A stretch of DNA of 64,000 nt from assembly GCA_902771785.1 (NCBI GenBank), contig CACXYH010000009.1:62001-126000 (forward strand), written 5' to 3'. A model generated the notes under the pieces. That model worked only from the letters and a program-made list of their open reading frames with translations, was not told the DNA's origin and did no database searches. The stretch is from an uncultured Prevotellaceae bacterium (GTDB taxonomy: Bacteria > Bacteroidota > Bacteroidia > Bacteroidales > Bacteroidaceae). The number at the start of each line of letters is the position of its first letter. The stretch's first letter is position 1. Position numbers and translations under genes: made by a program. Of the stretch, positions 50,059-59,090 are shown one piece after another.

Positions 50059-51660
50059 ATGAGAAAGAACATCATCTTAACCCTCATGCTTGCCTTTGCC
50101 GCAACTGTTCAGGCACAGATTACGACCATCACCGTCGACTCTGTAGGCAAGCTCTCGACCCTGCTGCCCGACAGCATCCGCTTCACATACGAAGAACTGA
50201 AGGTGTGCGGACCGCTCAACACGAGCGACATCAAGACGCTGCAGCTCATGGCCAACCGCACGAAGCCACGCCAGGAAGGCCATCGGCTGCTGCGCGTGCT
50301 CGACCTCTCAGAAGTGACGCTGCCCGAGGGCAAGGGACTCTTCAAGAGCAAGGCCGGCGTGCTGCCCGTCTCGGCATTCATGGGATGCAAGAGCCTGGAG
50401 CGAGTAGTGCTGCCCGAAAGCAGCACCGAGATAAGCCGCAGCTGTTTCAGCGGATGCAGCTCGCTGAAGGAAATCGTGGTGCCAGAAGGTATCACAGCCA
50501 TCGGCGACTATGCCTTTGCCAACTGCGCCGCGCTGAAGGAGATAACCATTCCTGAGACGGTAGGCAAAATCGGCTCCCACGCTTTCGACGGCTGCCAGGC
50601 TTTCACCGACGTGAAGCTGCCTGAGGGGCTGACGTTCATCGAGTCGTATACCTTTGCCCAATGCACCAACCTGGCCAACGTGTCTATCCCTGAAACGGTG
50701 ACAGCCATCGGCGGCTCGGCCTTCCAAGGCTGCAGCAGCCTTCAGCACATCGACGTTCCGGCCAGCGTGACCGAGATGGGCAGCAACGTGTTTGAAGACT
50801 GTGTGGCACTCGACACCATCGTGCTTTCATCCATCAGCAAGATGGGCAGCGAATGCTTCGAGAACTGCACCAACCTGAGAGCAGCCATCGTGGCCGGCAC
50901 CCTCGAGGAACTGCCCAACGAAACCTTCACTGGCTGCAGCGGACTCGACTCGGTGGCCCTGCCCGACAAGCTGAGGACCATCGGACGCTCGGCCTTCTTC
51001 GACTGCAAGAGCCTGCCGGCAATAAATCTGCCGTCGACGCTGACCAAAGTGGGCGACAACGCCTTCGAAAACTGTTCGATGCTGCGCGCCATCGTCGTTC
51101 CAAGCTTAGTGAAGCAGCTGGGCAGCAACACGTTTGAGAACTGCATCAGCCTCGACAGCGTGGTCATCGCCGGATTCCTCACCAAGCTCGAAAGCGACCT
51201 GTTCCGCTACTGCCACTCGCTGCGCACCATTTCGCTGCCCGTCTCCATACGGACCATTGGCGACAACTGCTTCGAGGAGTGCACCACACTCACGACCATC
51301 CAGCTGCCCGTGGCGCTCACCAGCCTTGGCGACAACGCCTTCGAGAAGTGCGTTTCGCTCACTACCATCGAGCTGCCGGCAGGTTGCAACGCTATTGGCA
51401 GCTCTACCTTCCGCGACTGCAACAGCCTGGTCACGGTGTCGCTGCCGGCAGCACTCAAGAAGATAGGCGGCAACGCCTTTGCCAAGTGTTCTGCCCTGCG
51501 CGAAGTAAGACTGGCCTCTCCCCTGCCCCCCAGCATCACCCACAGCACCTTCAAGGGTATCGTCACGGACGCCTGCCGCTTCATCGTGCCGCGAAACTGC
51601 AGCCACAACTATAGTGCCGACAAGCAGTGGGCCAAGATAAAGCATATCACAGAAAATTAA
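50059..51660 (+). CDS. BspA-type leucine-rich-repeat secreted protein
   Basis: A 533-residue surface or secreted protein. A signal peptide (about 1-20, FAATVQAQ) and a short N-terminal domain (about 21-95) precede about 17 LRR_5 (BspA/Treponema pallidum type) repeats of 23 residues from about 98 to 500. Typical repeat cores are AFMGCKSLERVVLPES and AFENCSMLRAIVVPS. BspA-like proteins mediate adhesion to host or other bacteria. No C-terminal sorting domain is obvious. The repeats are regular at protein level but diverged at DNA level, so this is an old array. Confidence 0.92.
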   Translation: MRKNIILTLMLAFAATVQAQITTITVDSVGKLSTLLPDSIRFTYEELKVCGPLNTSDIKTLQLMANRTKPRQEGHRLLRVLDLSEVTLPEGKGLFKSKAGVLPVSAFMGCKSLERVVLPESSTEISRSCFSGCSSLKEIVVPEGITAIGDYAFANCAALKEITIPETVGKIGSHAFDGCQAFTDVKLPEGLTFIESYTFAQCTNLANVSIPETVTAIGGSAFQGCSSLQHIDVPASVTEMGSNVFEDCVALDTIVLSSISKMGSECFENCTNLRAAIVAGTLEELPNETFTGCSGLDSVALPDKLRTIGRSAFFDCKSLPAINLPSTLTKVGDNAFENCSMLRAIVVPSLVKQLGSNTFENCISLDSVVIAGFLTKLESDLFRYCHSLRTISLPVSIRTIGDNCFEECTTLTTIQLPVALTSLGDNAFEKCVSLTTIELPAGCNAIGSSTFRDCNSLVTVSLPAALKKIGGNAFAKCSALREVRLASPLPPSITHSTFKGIVTDACRFIVPRNCSHNYSADKQWAKIKHITEN

Positions 51661-51688
51661 GAGAAAAGCATACATTTCAAAACTAAAG

Positions 51689-52792
51689 ATGACACTATAC
51701 CCTAAACTCATCATGGATGCGCTCGCAACCGTCACTTATGCGGGCACCAAGAAAAACCTCGTAGAGAGCGGCATGGTGGCCGATACACCTGCCATCAACG
51801 GAATGAAGGTACGCGTGGTACTACTCTTTCCTCGCGACACCGACCCTTTCCTCCGGTCGACGGTGAAAGCTGCTGAAGCAGCCATCAAGTATAACTGCGG
51901 ACAGGACGTGGAAGTGGAAATAGAGACCGAGTTCAAGTCGAAGGCAAGGCCCGAGGCCGACAAACTGCTGCCCGGCGTCAAGAACATTATTGCCGTCAGT
52001 TCAGGCAAGGGAGGCGTAGGCAAGAGTACCGTCTCGGCCAACCTGGCTATTGCGCTGGCTCGGCTGGGCTACAGCGTAGGACTGCTCGACACCGACATCT
52101 TCGGCCCGTCTATGCCCAAGATGTTTCATGTAGAGGATGCACGCCCCTATGCGGTCAACATCGACGGACGCGACCTGATAGAGCCCATCGAGCAGTATGG
52201 CGTGAAGCTACTGTCCATCGGCTTCTTCGTCAATCCCAACACGGCTACGCTCTGGCGTGGCGGCATGGCCACCAACGCCCTGAAGCAGCTCATCGGCGAT
52301 GCCAACTGGGGCGAGCTCGACTACCTGATTCTCGACACCCCACCAGGCACCAGCGACATTCATCTGACCCTGCTGCAGACGCTGAGCATCACAGGCGCCG
52401 TCATCGTGTCGACCCCACAGCAGGTGGCGCTGGCCGACGCACGGAAAGGCATCGACATGTACAGCAACGAGAAGGTGAACGTGCCCATTCTGGGACTGGT
52501 AGAGAACATGGCGTGGTTTACGCCTGCCGAACTGCCCGAGAACCGCTACTACATCTTCGGACGCGAGGGCTGCCGCAAGTTGGCCGAAGAGATGAAGGTG
52601 CCCCTGCTGGCACAAATTCCGCTCGTGCAGAGCATCTGCGAAAGTGGCGACGAGGGAGCACCTGCCGCTACCAAGGTCGACACCGCCACAGGACAGGCCT
52701 TCCTCAACCTGGCTCAAGCTGTGGTCACGGTCGTCAACCGCCGCAACAAGGAACTGCCGAAGACGAAAATCGTCAAGACAGAAAAGCAATAA
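51689..52792 (+). CDS. Mrp/NBP35 family Fe-S carrier ATPase
   Basis: A 367-residue P-loop NTPase of the Mrp/ApbC family. An N-terminal MIP18/DUF59-like domain (about 1-90) is followed by the deviant Walker A SSGKGGVGKST (about 104-114), the switch LLDTDIFGPSMPKMF and LDTPPGTSDIHLT. Family members bind and transfer Fe-S clusters. The CxxC pair usually found after the ENM(S/A) motif is missing: this protein has ENMAWFTPAELPENRYY. It converges on the exporter operon across a hairpin. Confidence 0.92.
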   Translation: MTLYPKLIMDALATVTYAGTKKNLVESGMVADTPAINGMKVRVVLLFPRDTDPFLRSTVKAAEAAIKYNCGQDVEVEIETEFKSKARPEADKLLPGVKNIIAVSSGKGGVGKSTVSANLAIALARLGYSVGLLDTDIFGPSMPKMFHVEDARPYAVNIDGRDLIEPIEQYGVKLLSIGFFVNPNTATLWRGGMATNALKQLIGDANWGELDYLILDTPPGTSDIHLTLLQTLSITGAVIVSTPQQVALADARKGIDMYSNEKVNVPILGLVENMAWFTPAELPENRYYIFGREGCRKLAEEMKVPLLAQIPLVQSICESGDEGAPAATKVDTATGQAFLNLAQAVVTVVNRRNKELPKTKIVKTEKQ

Positions 52793-52819
52793 TATATAAT
52801 AATAAGGTATAGGAAAAGA

Positions 52820-52856
52820 CAAAGATGACAGCCTCACTCAGAAGCTGTCATCTTTG
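52820..52856. terminator. Bidirectional hairpin between mrp and exporter genes
   Basis: Perfect 13-bp arms (52820-52832 and 52844-52856) with an 11-nt loop. The right arm is inside the last codons of the permease gene and its stop codon is in the loop. T-tracts are moderate on the minus strand. Confidence 0.75.
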
Positions 52857-54084
52857 TTATACTCTGTCTCTTCAGATTGGACAAGCGGGCGCGTATCTCC
52901 TTTCGGCTCATCTTCTTCTGATAACGATAGACGATACAGGCCAGCAAGAAGTAAACCAACGCCTGAACATAAAGCACATAGTATTCAGGCAGAACGTCGG
53001 TGAGCGTAGCTCCCATACTGTTCAGACGGACATAGGCCCTGACACCAAATGTGCTGGGAAATAGCCAACTGATGCCCTGCCAGAAACCAGGAATGCTGCT
53101 CTGTGGCCATGATACACCCGTAAGGAACAAGAGCGGAACACTCACGAATACCATAAGCAGCATCACGTTCTCACGATAACGCACCAGGCAGCTCACAACC
53201 ATACCAAAGAAAATGCAGGCCAAAATATAGGGGAACATGAGCATCAGCAAGTCGGGCCAATGGGCCAACTGCGGGAAGTGGAACAAACGCGGAACGCCTA
53301 CCACCAGCCAGGCACCCATCACGCAGTAAATCATGAAGTAGGCCATAGCCTTGCCCAGCACGATGCGCAGCAGGCCATGATAGTGGATGTTGATAGGCAC
53401 AAGCTGCATGTTGCGGTTAGACTCACGCGAAGTGCCTGCGGCCAGACCGATGCCAAGAACCAGCGTCTGCTGCAAAATCAGCATCAGCACACCAGGCAGG
53501 ATAAACGAGCCATAGCCGCCGCCCGGACTGAAGACGGGCACCTCCTCATAGTCGAGCGGCCGAGCCGCTATTTGTTCTTCGCGGCCTGTGAAGTGGCCAC
53601 CTAACTTTGTCTGTATCTGGGCCCCCATGTCCATGCTCACCATTTGAGCCGTCTGATAGATGGCTTTATAGGTCAGCATAAGGCTCATGTCGCAGTAGAC
53701 GCTTATCGTAGCCTGCTGCATGCGGTTAACCCGTTCTGCAAAGTCAGCGGGAATGAGATAGACTCCCTTCACCAGCTGGCGGCTGACGAGTGATTTGGCC
53801 TCATCGAGGTCGTCGGCATAATAGGCAATTCGAACGTCGGGCGAAGCATCACAATGACGCAGGAACTGTCGTGACAGATGAGAATGAGACTGATCGACAA
53901 CGGCCACAGGCACATCGCGCACCACCTCATTATTATATATCCACGAATAGAGCAACGGATAGACCAATGGCACGATGATGAAGAAGATGAGCACACCCTC
54001 GTCCTTCACCACTTGCTTCATTTCCTGTCGCCAAATGAAACAGGCATCTTGCAGCGCATCGTATGCATTACGGAATATAGACAT
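52834..54084 (-). CDS. ABC-2 type permease (second of pair)
   Basis: A 416-residue ABC-2 membrane subunit. One membrane helix (about 30-50) precedes a large extracytoplasmic domain (about 50-220). Five more helices occupy about 220-405, in the YhgE/YbhR-like arrangement. Typical sequences are FFIIVPLVYPLLYSWIYNN and LLFLTGVSWPQSSIPGFWQG. The start at 54084 (MSIFRN) parallels the sister permease (MFRNIY) and overlaps its end by 17 bp; an ATG at 54099 is possible. It is last in the TolC-HlyD-permease-permease operon. No ATPase is in the operon. Confidence 0.88.
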   Translation of the reverse strand: MSIFRNAYDALQDACFIWRQEMKQVVKDEGVLIFFIIVPLVYPLLYSWIYNNEVVRDVPVAVVDQSHSHLSRQFLRHCDASPDVRIAYYADDLDEAKSLVSRQLVKGVYLIPADFAERVNRMQQATISVYCDMSLMLTYKAIYQTAQMVSMDMGAQIQTKLGGHFTGREEQIAARPLDYEEVPVFSPGGGYGSFILPGVLMLILQQTLVLGIGLAAGTSRESNRNMQLVPINIHYHGLLRIVLGKAMAYFMIYCVMGAWLVVGVPRLFHFPQLAHWPDLLMLMFPYILACIFFGMVVSCLVRYRENVMLLMVFVSVPLLFLTGVSWPQSSIPGFWQGISWLFPSTFGVRAYVRLNSMGATLTDVLPEYYVLYVQALVYFLLACIVYRYQKKMSRKEIRARLSNLKRQSITKMTASE

Positions 54085-55231
54085 AGGTAAGCATTGCATT
54101 TTTGATTTTCTTGACCACCAGCCATGGGAGCAGCGTAAAGGCTACAAGTGCTGCCAGATGGAACCAAGCCTCGAGCAAGGGGAAGCCATTGAAAACCGTG
54201 ATTTGATAAATCATATAGTAATGACGCAGCGGGAATAGCCACGACAGCGACTGCAACGGAGCGTCCATGCCCATAACCGGAAATGCAGAGCCTGCCATAG
54301 AGAAACTGAGCACGGCCCACAACGAGCATACACTCATAGACATGCGCAACGAAGGCATCAGCCCAAAGGCAAAGATACCAAAGCCCTGCGCTGCCAGCAC
54401 CTGCAGCAGACCAAGCAGCGCTATCATCCAGGCACTACCCAAATGGGGGAAATGGAGCACATAGAAGACGTAGTACTCATAGACATAGACGATGGCCAGG
54501 AAAATGAGCGTCTGCGGAAGGAACTTGCCCAAGAGTGCAACGATGATGTTATTGTCGGCCATTGCCATCCACTCCCTCGACGTTCCAAACTTCAGCTCTG
54601 TGCCTATGGAATAGGCCGAGATGAGAAAGGCAAACAGCATGATCATACCTGGCACCAGCATGGTCGAAAGGTAGACATTATAGTTTGTCCAAGGATTGGC
54701 AATCTGATGCAAGTCGATACGGATGGGCTGCAGGAATGTCTGTATCTGCGCATCGGTGAAACCTTTGGCTCGCATCGTGGCCTGTCCTACAGCAGCAGAG
54801 CCCAGCGTCGAGATAGTCTTCAAGTCCTTGAAAAGCAGCGCTCCCGATGCCAGAGACGTCATGGAGTAGTAGAACGAAATTTTAGGCTGCCTGCTGGACA
54901 GCAACTGTTCGGTCGTTCCCTTCGGAATGTAGAGGAAAGCATAAATTTCGTTGCGCTGTATAGCCTGACGGGCCTCGGCCACACTCTGATAGCGGGCTAC
55001 AATCTTCGTATTCTGAAAGGCATCGAGCCGACGCGTCAGCGAGCGTGAGGTCGAACTGTTGTCTAAGTCGACAATACCTACAGGCATGTCCTGCGGCAGT
55101 CCGTCGTCCATCATCGAAGTGAAGAAGAACATCACCATGATGGGAAAGGCCACCATGCAGAACAAGTAGATGGGATTCTTAAGCAGAATCCGCATCTCAC
55201 GCATCGCTATCTGATAGATATTCCTAAACAT
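54068..55231 (-). CDS. ABC-2 type permease (first of pair)
   Basis: A 387-residue ABC-2 membrane subunit homologous to the downstream permease, with the same layout: an N-terminal helix (about 20-40), an extracytoplasmic domain (about 45-170) and five C-terminal helices (about 175-380; LLGLLQVLAAQGFGIFAFGL, AGSAFPVMGMDAPLQSLSW). Its ATG overlaps the HlyD stop by one base (TAATG). It is predicted to form a heterodimeric channel with the next gene product for efflux through HlyD and TolC. Confidence 0.88.
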   Translation of the reverse strand: MFRNIYQIAMREMRILLKNPIYLFCMVAFPIMVMFFFTSMMDDGLPQDMPVGIVDLDNSSTSRSLTRRLDAFQNTKIVARYQSVAEARQAIQRNEIYAFLYIPKGTTEQLLSSRQPKISFYYSMTSLASGALLFKDLKTISTLGSAAVGQATMRAKGFTDAQIQTFLQPIRIDLHQIANPWTNYNVYLSTMLVPGMIMLFAFLISAYSIGTELKFGTSREWMAMADNNIIVALLGKFLPQTLIFLAIVYVYEYYVFYVLHFPHLGSAWMIALLGLLQVLAAQGFGIFAFGLMPSLRMSMSVCSLWAVLSFSMAGSAFPVMGMDAPLQSLSWLFPLRHYYMIYQITVFNGFPLLEAWFHLAALVAFTLLPWLVVKKIKNAMLTYVYIP

Positions 55232-56220
55232 TACTTAATTATAAGCGACATGCCGGGGCGCAGACCTTCGAGCGACTCCGTCGGCCGGGCTTTCACTTCA
55301 AACGTCTTCAGGTCATACTGTCCATTAGCCTTCGTAGCTTTCCACACGGCATAGCTGCCCTGGTCCTTCAGGTAGTAAACCTTCATTTTTATTTCCTTGT
55401 TGAATGCAGGCACAAACGCGGTAAACTCGGTGCCCACCTGCATACCGTTCAGCTGGTCTTCGCGCACGTTGAAGGTTCCCCACAGGTCGTCCATAACGGC
55501 GATAGACATAATCGGCGAGCCGGTTCCCACCAATTCGCCCACCTTCGGATAGACATCGGCCACCTCACCTTCTATCTGGGCAATCTGCACGGTTTCATTC
55601 ATGTACGACGTCACCTCGGCAACGGCACCCTTTGCACGGTTCACTTGACTCTGGGCTGCAAGCTTCTCTTCCTGACGAGCCCCGTTGACAGCCATGTCGT
55701 ACTGACTCTGTGCGGCCTTTGCCTGTGCCTCCAGAGCCTTGAAGTTTGCCAGAGCCTCATCGCGCTTTTGGGCACTCATCACGCCTTCGTCGTAGAGTCG
55801 CTGCACGCGGTTATACGATTTCTCAGCAATCTCCAGACCGGCCTTAGCCTGCTGCAAAAGCTGATAGGCTCCCTGAATCTGCTCCTTGCGAGCTCCGTTG
55901 CGAGCCATCATCTCCAGGGCGGCAGCACCGTCCTCGGCACTCTGTGCCTGTTGCATCTTTGCACGTACCTCCGGTGCATCGAGAATGGCCAGCGTATCGC
56001 CAACCTTCACGTAGTCGCCCTCCTTTACGCGAAGTTCCAGAATGCGTCCCGGCACTTTGCTCGATACCCTATACTCGGTCACTTCAACCTGTCCCTGAAT
56101 GATTTCAGGATTGCGCCCCAAAGCGAAGAAGCCTATCAGGGCTACGATAATAACTACTGCTGCAAAGCCTAAAATGGCAAGCAGGATGTTGTTATGCTGC
56201 TGTTTTGCTTGATCTGCCAT
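55231..56220 (-). CDS. HlyD-family periplasmic adaptor
   Basis: A 329-residue membrane-fusion protein: one N-terminal helix (about 12-33), a lipoyl/beta-barrel half (VTEYRVSSKVPGRILELRV, about 48-66), a long alpha-helical hairpin (about 85-205, Ala/Gln-rich) and the returning lipoyl and barrel parts. It bridges an inner-membrane pump to TolC. The ATG at 56220 is chosen over an in-frame TTG at 56250, which would overlap the tolC-type gene. Confidence 0.9.
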   Translation of the reverse strand: MADQAKQQHNNILLAILGFAAVVIIVALIGFFALGRNPEIIQGQVEVTEYRVSSKVPGRILELRVKEGDYVKVGDTLAILDAPEVRAKMQQAQSAEDGAAALEMMARNGARKEQIQGAYQLLQQAKAGLEIAEKSYNRVQRLYDEGVMSAQKRDEALANFKALEAQAKAAQSQYDMAVNGARQEEKLAAQSQVNRAKGAVAEVTSYMNETVQIAQIEGEVADVYPKVGELVGTGSPIMSIAVMDDLWGTFNVREDQLNGMQVGTEFTAFVPAFNKEIKMKVYYLKDQGSYAVWKATKANGQYDLKTFEVKARPTESLEGLRPGMSLIIK

Positions 56221-56233
56221 AACTGCCTTATAA

Positions 56234-57787
56234 TTATTGTAATGTGCCAAGTGCCTTCTGAAGGTCTACCTGACTGAGTTTAACATCTATTTCTGCATCT
56301 ATCTTTTGCGACTGGGCTTGTAGCCATGCCGTCTGTGCCTCCATGACAACAGTGGGCGCAATGACGCCTTCGCTAAATCCGAGATTAGCCGTTCGCAGGT
56401 TTTCTTCGGCACGCTTGATGCTGGCTTCTGCCATAGCAAGGCGTTTGCTGGCCTCGTCGACACGGAAGCTGCTTTGGTTCACCTGCAATTCAATCTTCTC
56501 GCGAGCCTCGGCAAGTTCAAGCGAGGCAATGGCCGTAGCCCCTTTCGATGCACGCACCTTGTAAGCCACATCGCCCCAGTTCCAGATGGGAATGCGTACC
56601 ATCACACCCACATTCCAGAATCCGCCGAACTTCTTTTCAAAGCCGTTGAGCACATTGGGATTGCTGATGGCATAGCCGCCCATCAAGGCCACTTGCGGCA
56701 GGTTACCGGCCTTCAGCAAATTAGTTGTCTGCTTAGTCATGTCAACCGTATTCGAAAGCATCTTCAACTCCGGACGGTTCTCAACAGCGCTGGCTACGCT
56801 TAGTTCTGGACGAACCGCAACCACGGAAATATTCTCGCTATCTTCATCGGCAAGCACGACCGCCTCGTTCATGGGAACGCCTATCATTTGGCAGAGCAGC
56901 ATCTTCGACAGCGTCAGACCGTTATCAACTTTCTGTACCGCCATCTCGGCTTCGCTCACTTTCACGCTAACGCTGAGTCCCTCGGAACGTGTGGCCACGC
57001 CCTCTTCTATCATTTTCTGCACATCGTTATCCAACTTCTTGATAAGTTGCAGATAGCTCTCGGCCAAACGCTTCTTATGCTTGAGCGACACGATTTGCCA
57101 ATAAGCCTGGTCAGTAGCGTAAATCACGCTTTGCCTGCGGGCATCGGACGAATTAGCAGCCATTTCCTCGCCAATGTCGGCCATCTTATTCATGGCCACA
57201 ATGCCACCACCCATGAAGATGGGCTGGAATAGCAGCACAGAACCTGCCCAGATGTTACGCGTATCTGTGCGGAAAGCATCGACAATCTTCTGACCTTCTG
57301 TGTCGAGCAGGCCCTGCAAGTTGCCTACCCCCTGCTGCATTTGCTGCTGCAGGCCACCCATCATCTGCTGCACGGCATCGACAGGAGCGCCCAGCTGAGC
57401 CAGCATTCCCCCTGCCTGAGTGAGTGTGCTCTGAATACCGGAGAGCCCATTACCAAGTCCTGGCGCGAGATTGGTGCCAAGGCTGCTCAACCGCGTCTTC
57501 TGCTCATCATTCAAAATGGAGATTTCGTCACTGGTATGCTCATATGTTCCTATCGCCGAAACGTGTGGCAGATACTTCGTACGGGCAGCCTTTTTCAGGT
57601 TGTGAGCCACATCCTGCTTCAACTTCGAGATGCTCATTTGCTTGTTGTTGCGCAAGGCCAATGCCCGACAACTGTCAAGACTGAGCACTTGCTGAGCATC
57701 GGAAGCTACAGGCAGAAAGGAAAGAACACAAAACGGCAGCAGCCATTTTGCCCCCTTCACAACCTTGCTATGCTTTATCCTACTCAT
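56234..57787 (-). CDS. TolC-family outer-membrane efflux protein
   Basis: A 517-residue TolC-like protein with signal peptide (about 1-31; the start is basic, MSRIKHSKVVKGAKW) and SLDSCRALALRNNKQMSISK as the standard first helix. Two OEP repeats follow, with a Gln/Gly/Met-rich insert (about 110-155, QQMMGGLQQQMQQGVGNLQG) that is unusual. The C-terminal half carries the family NPQVALMGGY-like segment and FWNVGVMVRIPIWNWGDVAYKV. It is first in the exporter operon. Confidence 0.9.
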   Translation of the reverse strand: MSRIKHSKVVKGAKWLLPFCVLSFLPVASDAQQVLSLDSCRALALRNNKQMSISKLKQDVAHNLKKAARTKYLPHVSAIGTYEHTSDEISILNDEQKTRLSSLGTNLAPGLGNGLSGIQSTLTQAGGMLAQLGAPVDAVQQMMGGLQQQMQQGVGNLQGLLDTEGQKIVDAFRTDTRNIWAGSVLLFQPIFMGGGIVAMNKMADIGEEMAANSSDARRQSVIYATDQAYWQIVSLKHKKRLAESYLQLIKKLDNDVQKMIEEGVATRSEGLSVSVKVSEAEMAVQKVDNGLTLSKMLLCQMIGVPMNEAVVLADEDSENISVVAVRPELSVASAVENRPELKMLSNTVDMTKQTTNLLKAGNLPQVALMGGYAISNPNVLNGFEKKFGGFWNVGVMVRIPIWNWGDVAYKVRASKGATAIASLELAEAREKIELQVNQSSFRVDEASKRLAMAEASIKRAEENLRTANLGFSEGVIAPTVVMEAQTAWLQAQSQKIDAEIDVKLSQVDLQKALGTLQ

Positions 57788-57810
57788 AGTAACTACAGTA
57801 TTATCTTATT

Positions 57811-58680
57811 TTATTTAAAGTTAAATGTTCGCGAACCAATCATATTGCCATCCGAGAAAATGCTGACGCGGTATTCGCCGGCACTAAGGAATTCGGCCAC
57901 CTGCCAATATACGGTGACGGGGATTTCCTCACCAGTATACTCCACCACTTTCTTCATCGAATACTCCAACTGTTTGTTCTCATATGCAAAAGTACCAGCC
58001 GAGAGCACCTCGCCCGTAGGCGACTGAATGCGTACGTAGAGGGTGCGGTTACCATTCTGTGCCGTTACGTTCTTGGCTATGCTGAAGTTGACCTGTAGCG
58101 TCTTGCAATCCTTCATCTTCTTGGCCGTCTTATTACGCTTGTTCAGCGGCATCATCTGTATATTGGTAGCATCGAGTTGGGCTGCAATCGCCACTTTCTC
58201 CGATAGTGTCTGTTTCTCATTCTGCAGTCCTTCTTTCTCGCGGTTACTCTGTTCCAGTTCTCCCTTTACGCGGCTATTCTCATTGCGAAGGCTCTCGTTC
58301 AGCCGGTTCAGCGAGTCCACCTGAATAATGTATTGGCGCAACACGCTCCGTACCGTAGCAAGCTCTTTCTTGAGTCGAGCTATTTCGCGAGCATCACTGG
58401 CCTTCACCTGCTTCAGTTCATCCAACAGCTGCTGCGTACGCATCTGTTCTTGAGTGAGTTGGGCAATAATCGAGTCGTTGTTGATTTGTGTCATCATCTC
58501 GCTGTACTGCTGGGTGAATCGCTCGTATTCGTTCTCCATTTCCTGCTTATCGAGCTCAGCCAGTTCTTGCATGTCTCTGTTTACCTGCTTCTGTTCCTGC
58601 AAGCCACTATACAACCATACTGCAATGGCGGCCAAGAGTAAAAGTGCGATAATAAATGCGCCTAATAACTTCTTATTCAT
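57811..58680 (-). CDS. Membrane-anchored coiled-coil protein, unknown function
   Basis: A 289-residue protein with one N-terminal membrane helix (MNKKLLGAFIIALLLLAAIA...). A long coiled coil follows (about 30-160, EKQ/LNR heptads). The C-terminal beta-rich domain (about 165-289) includes NVTAQNGNRTLYVRIQSPTG and IPVTVYWQVAEFLSAGEYRVSIFSDG. I know similar proteins only as conserved Bacteroidetes hypotheticals. The C-terminal domain looks like an Ig-like or lipocalin-type sandwich. It lies 23 bp upstream of the tolC-type gene on the same strand, with a full promoter, so it may be the first gene of the exporter operon. Confidence 0.75.
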   Translation of the reverse strand: MNKKLLGAFIIALLLLAAIAVWLYSGLQEQKQVNRDMQELAELDKQEMENEYERFTQQYSEMMTQINNDSIIAQLTQEQMRTQQLLDELKQVKASDAREIARLKKELATVRSVLRQYIIQVDSLNRLNESLRNENSRVKGELEQSNREKEGLQNEKQTLSEKVAIAAQLDATNIQMMPLNKRNKTAKKMKDCKTLQVNFSIAKNVTAQNGNRTLYVRIQSPTGEVLSAGTFAYENKQLEYSMKKVVEYTGEEIPVTVYWQVAEFLSAGEYRVSIFSDGNMIGSRTFNFK

Positions 58681-58708
58681 TTTTTCGAACAACCTTTTAA
58701 AACGAGTG

Positions 58709-58739
58709 CAAAATTACAAGTTTTCGCTGAATAAACAAA
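58709..58739 (-). promoter_or_regulatory. Promoter of the coiled-coil/exporter operon (TTTG-N19-TAATTTTG)
   Basis: Minus-strand TTTG at 58736-58739 and TAATTTTG at 58709-58716, with a 19-bp spacer: a full consensus match. Confidence 0.7.
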
Positions 58740-58754
58740 GTTTTTATAACATTA

Positions 58755-58786
58755 TTTGGCACTTACAAATATTTATTGTATCTTTG
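58755..58786 (+). promoter_or_regulatory. Promoter of the DUF4492-cydAB operon (TTTG-N20-TATCTTTG)
   Basis: TTTG at 58755-58758 and TATCTTTG at 58779-58786, spacing 20 bp, 24 bp before the DUF4492 ATG. Confidence 0.7.
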
Positions 58787-58810
58787 CCGAGGTATATATA
58801 CTACAAAAAT

Positions 58811-59035
58811 ATGAAGAAAGACGGCTTTTTATATCGCACCTTCGACCTCTATTACGACGGCTTTCGCTCCATGAAGCTGGGCAAGACGCTATGGGCCATC
58901 ATCCTCATCAAGCTCTTCATTATGTTCGCCATCCTCAAGGTGTTCTTCTTCCCCAACTATCTGAAGCAGCACGCTAACGAAGGGCAGGAAGACGACTTCG
59001 TCGCCACAGAATTGATAGACCGGTCTGCGCCATAA
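58811..59035 (+). CDS. DUF4492 small membrane protein
   Basis: A 74-residue protein: an amphipathic N-terminus (MKKDGFLYRTFDLYYDGFRS), one membrane helix (about 28-47), then an acidic C-terminus. DUF4492 proteins occur directly upstream of cydA in Bacteroidales and epsilonproteobacteria, and are presumed to be small accessory subunits or assembly factors for cytochrome bd. It is the first gene of the operon, 55 bp before cydA. Confidence 0.88.
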   Translation: MKKDGFLYRTFDLYYDGFRSMKLGKTLWAIILIKLFIMFAILKVFFFPNYLKQHANEGQEDDFVATELIDRSAP

Positions 59036-59090
59036 CCCCGCGCTCCCCCCTCGAAACCAGTACAAAACCCACTAAAAACCTAAAAACAAT

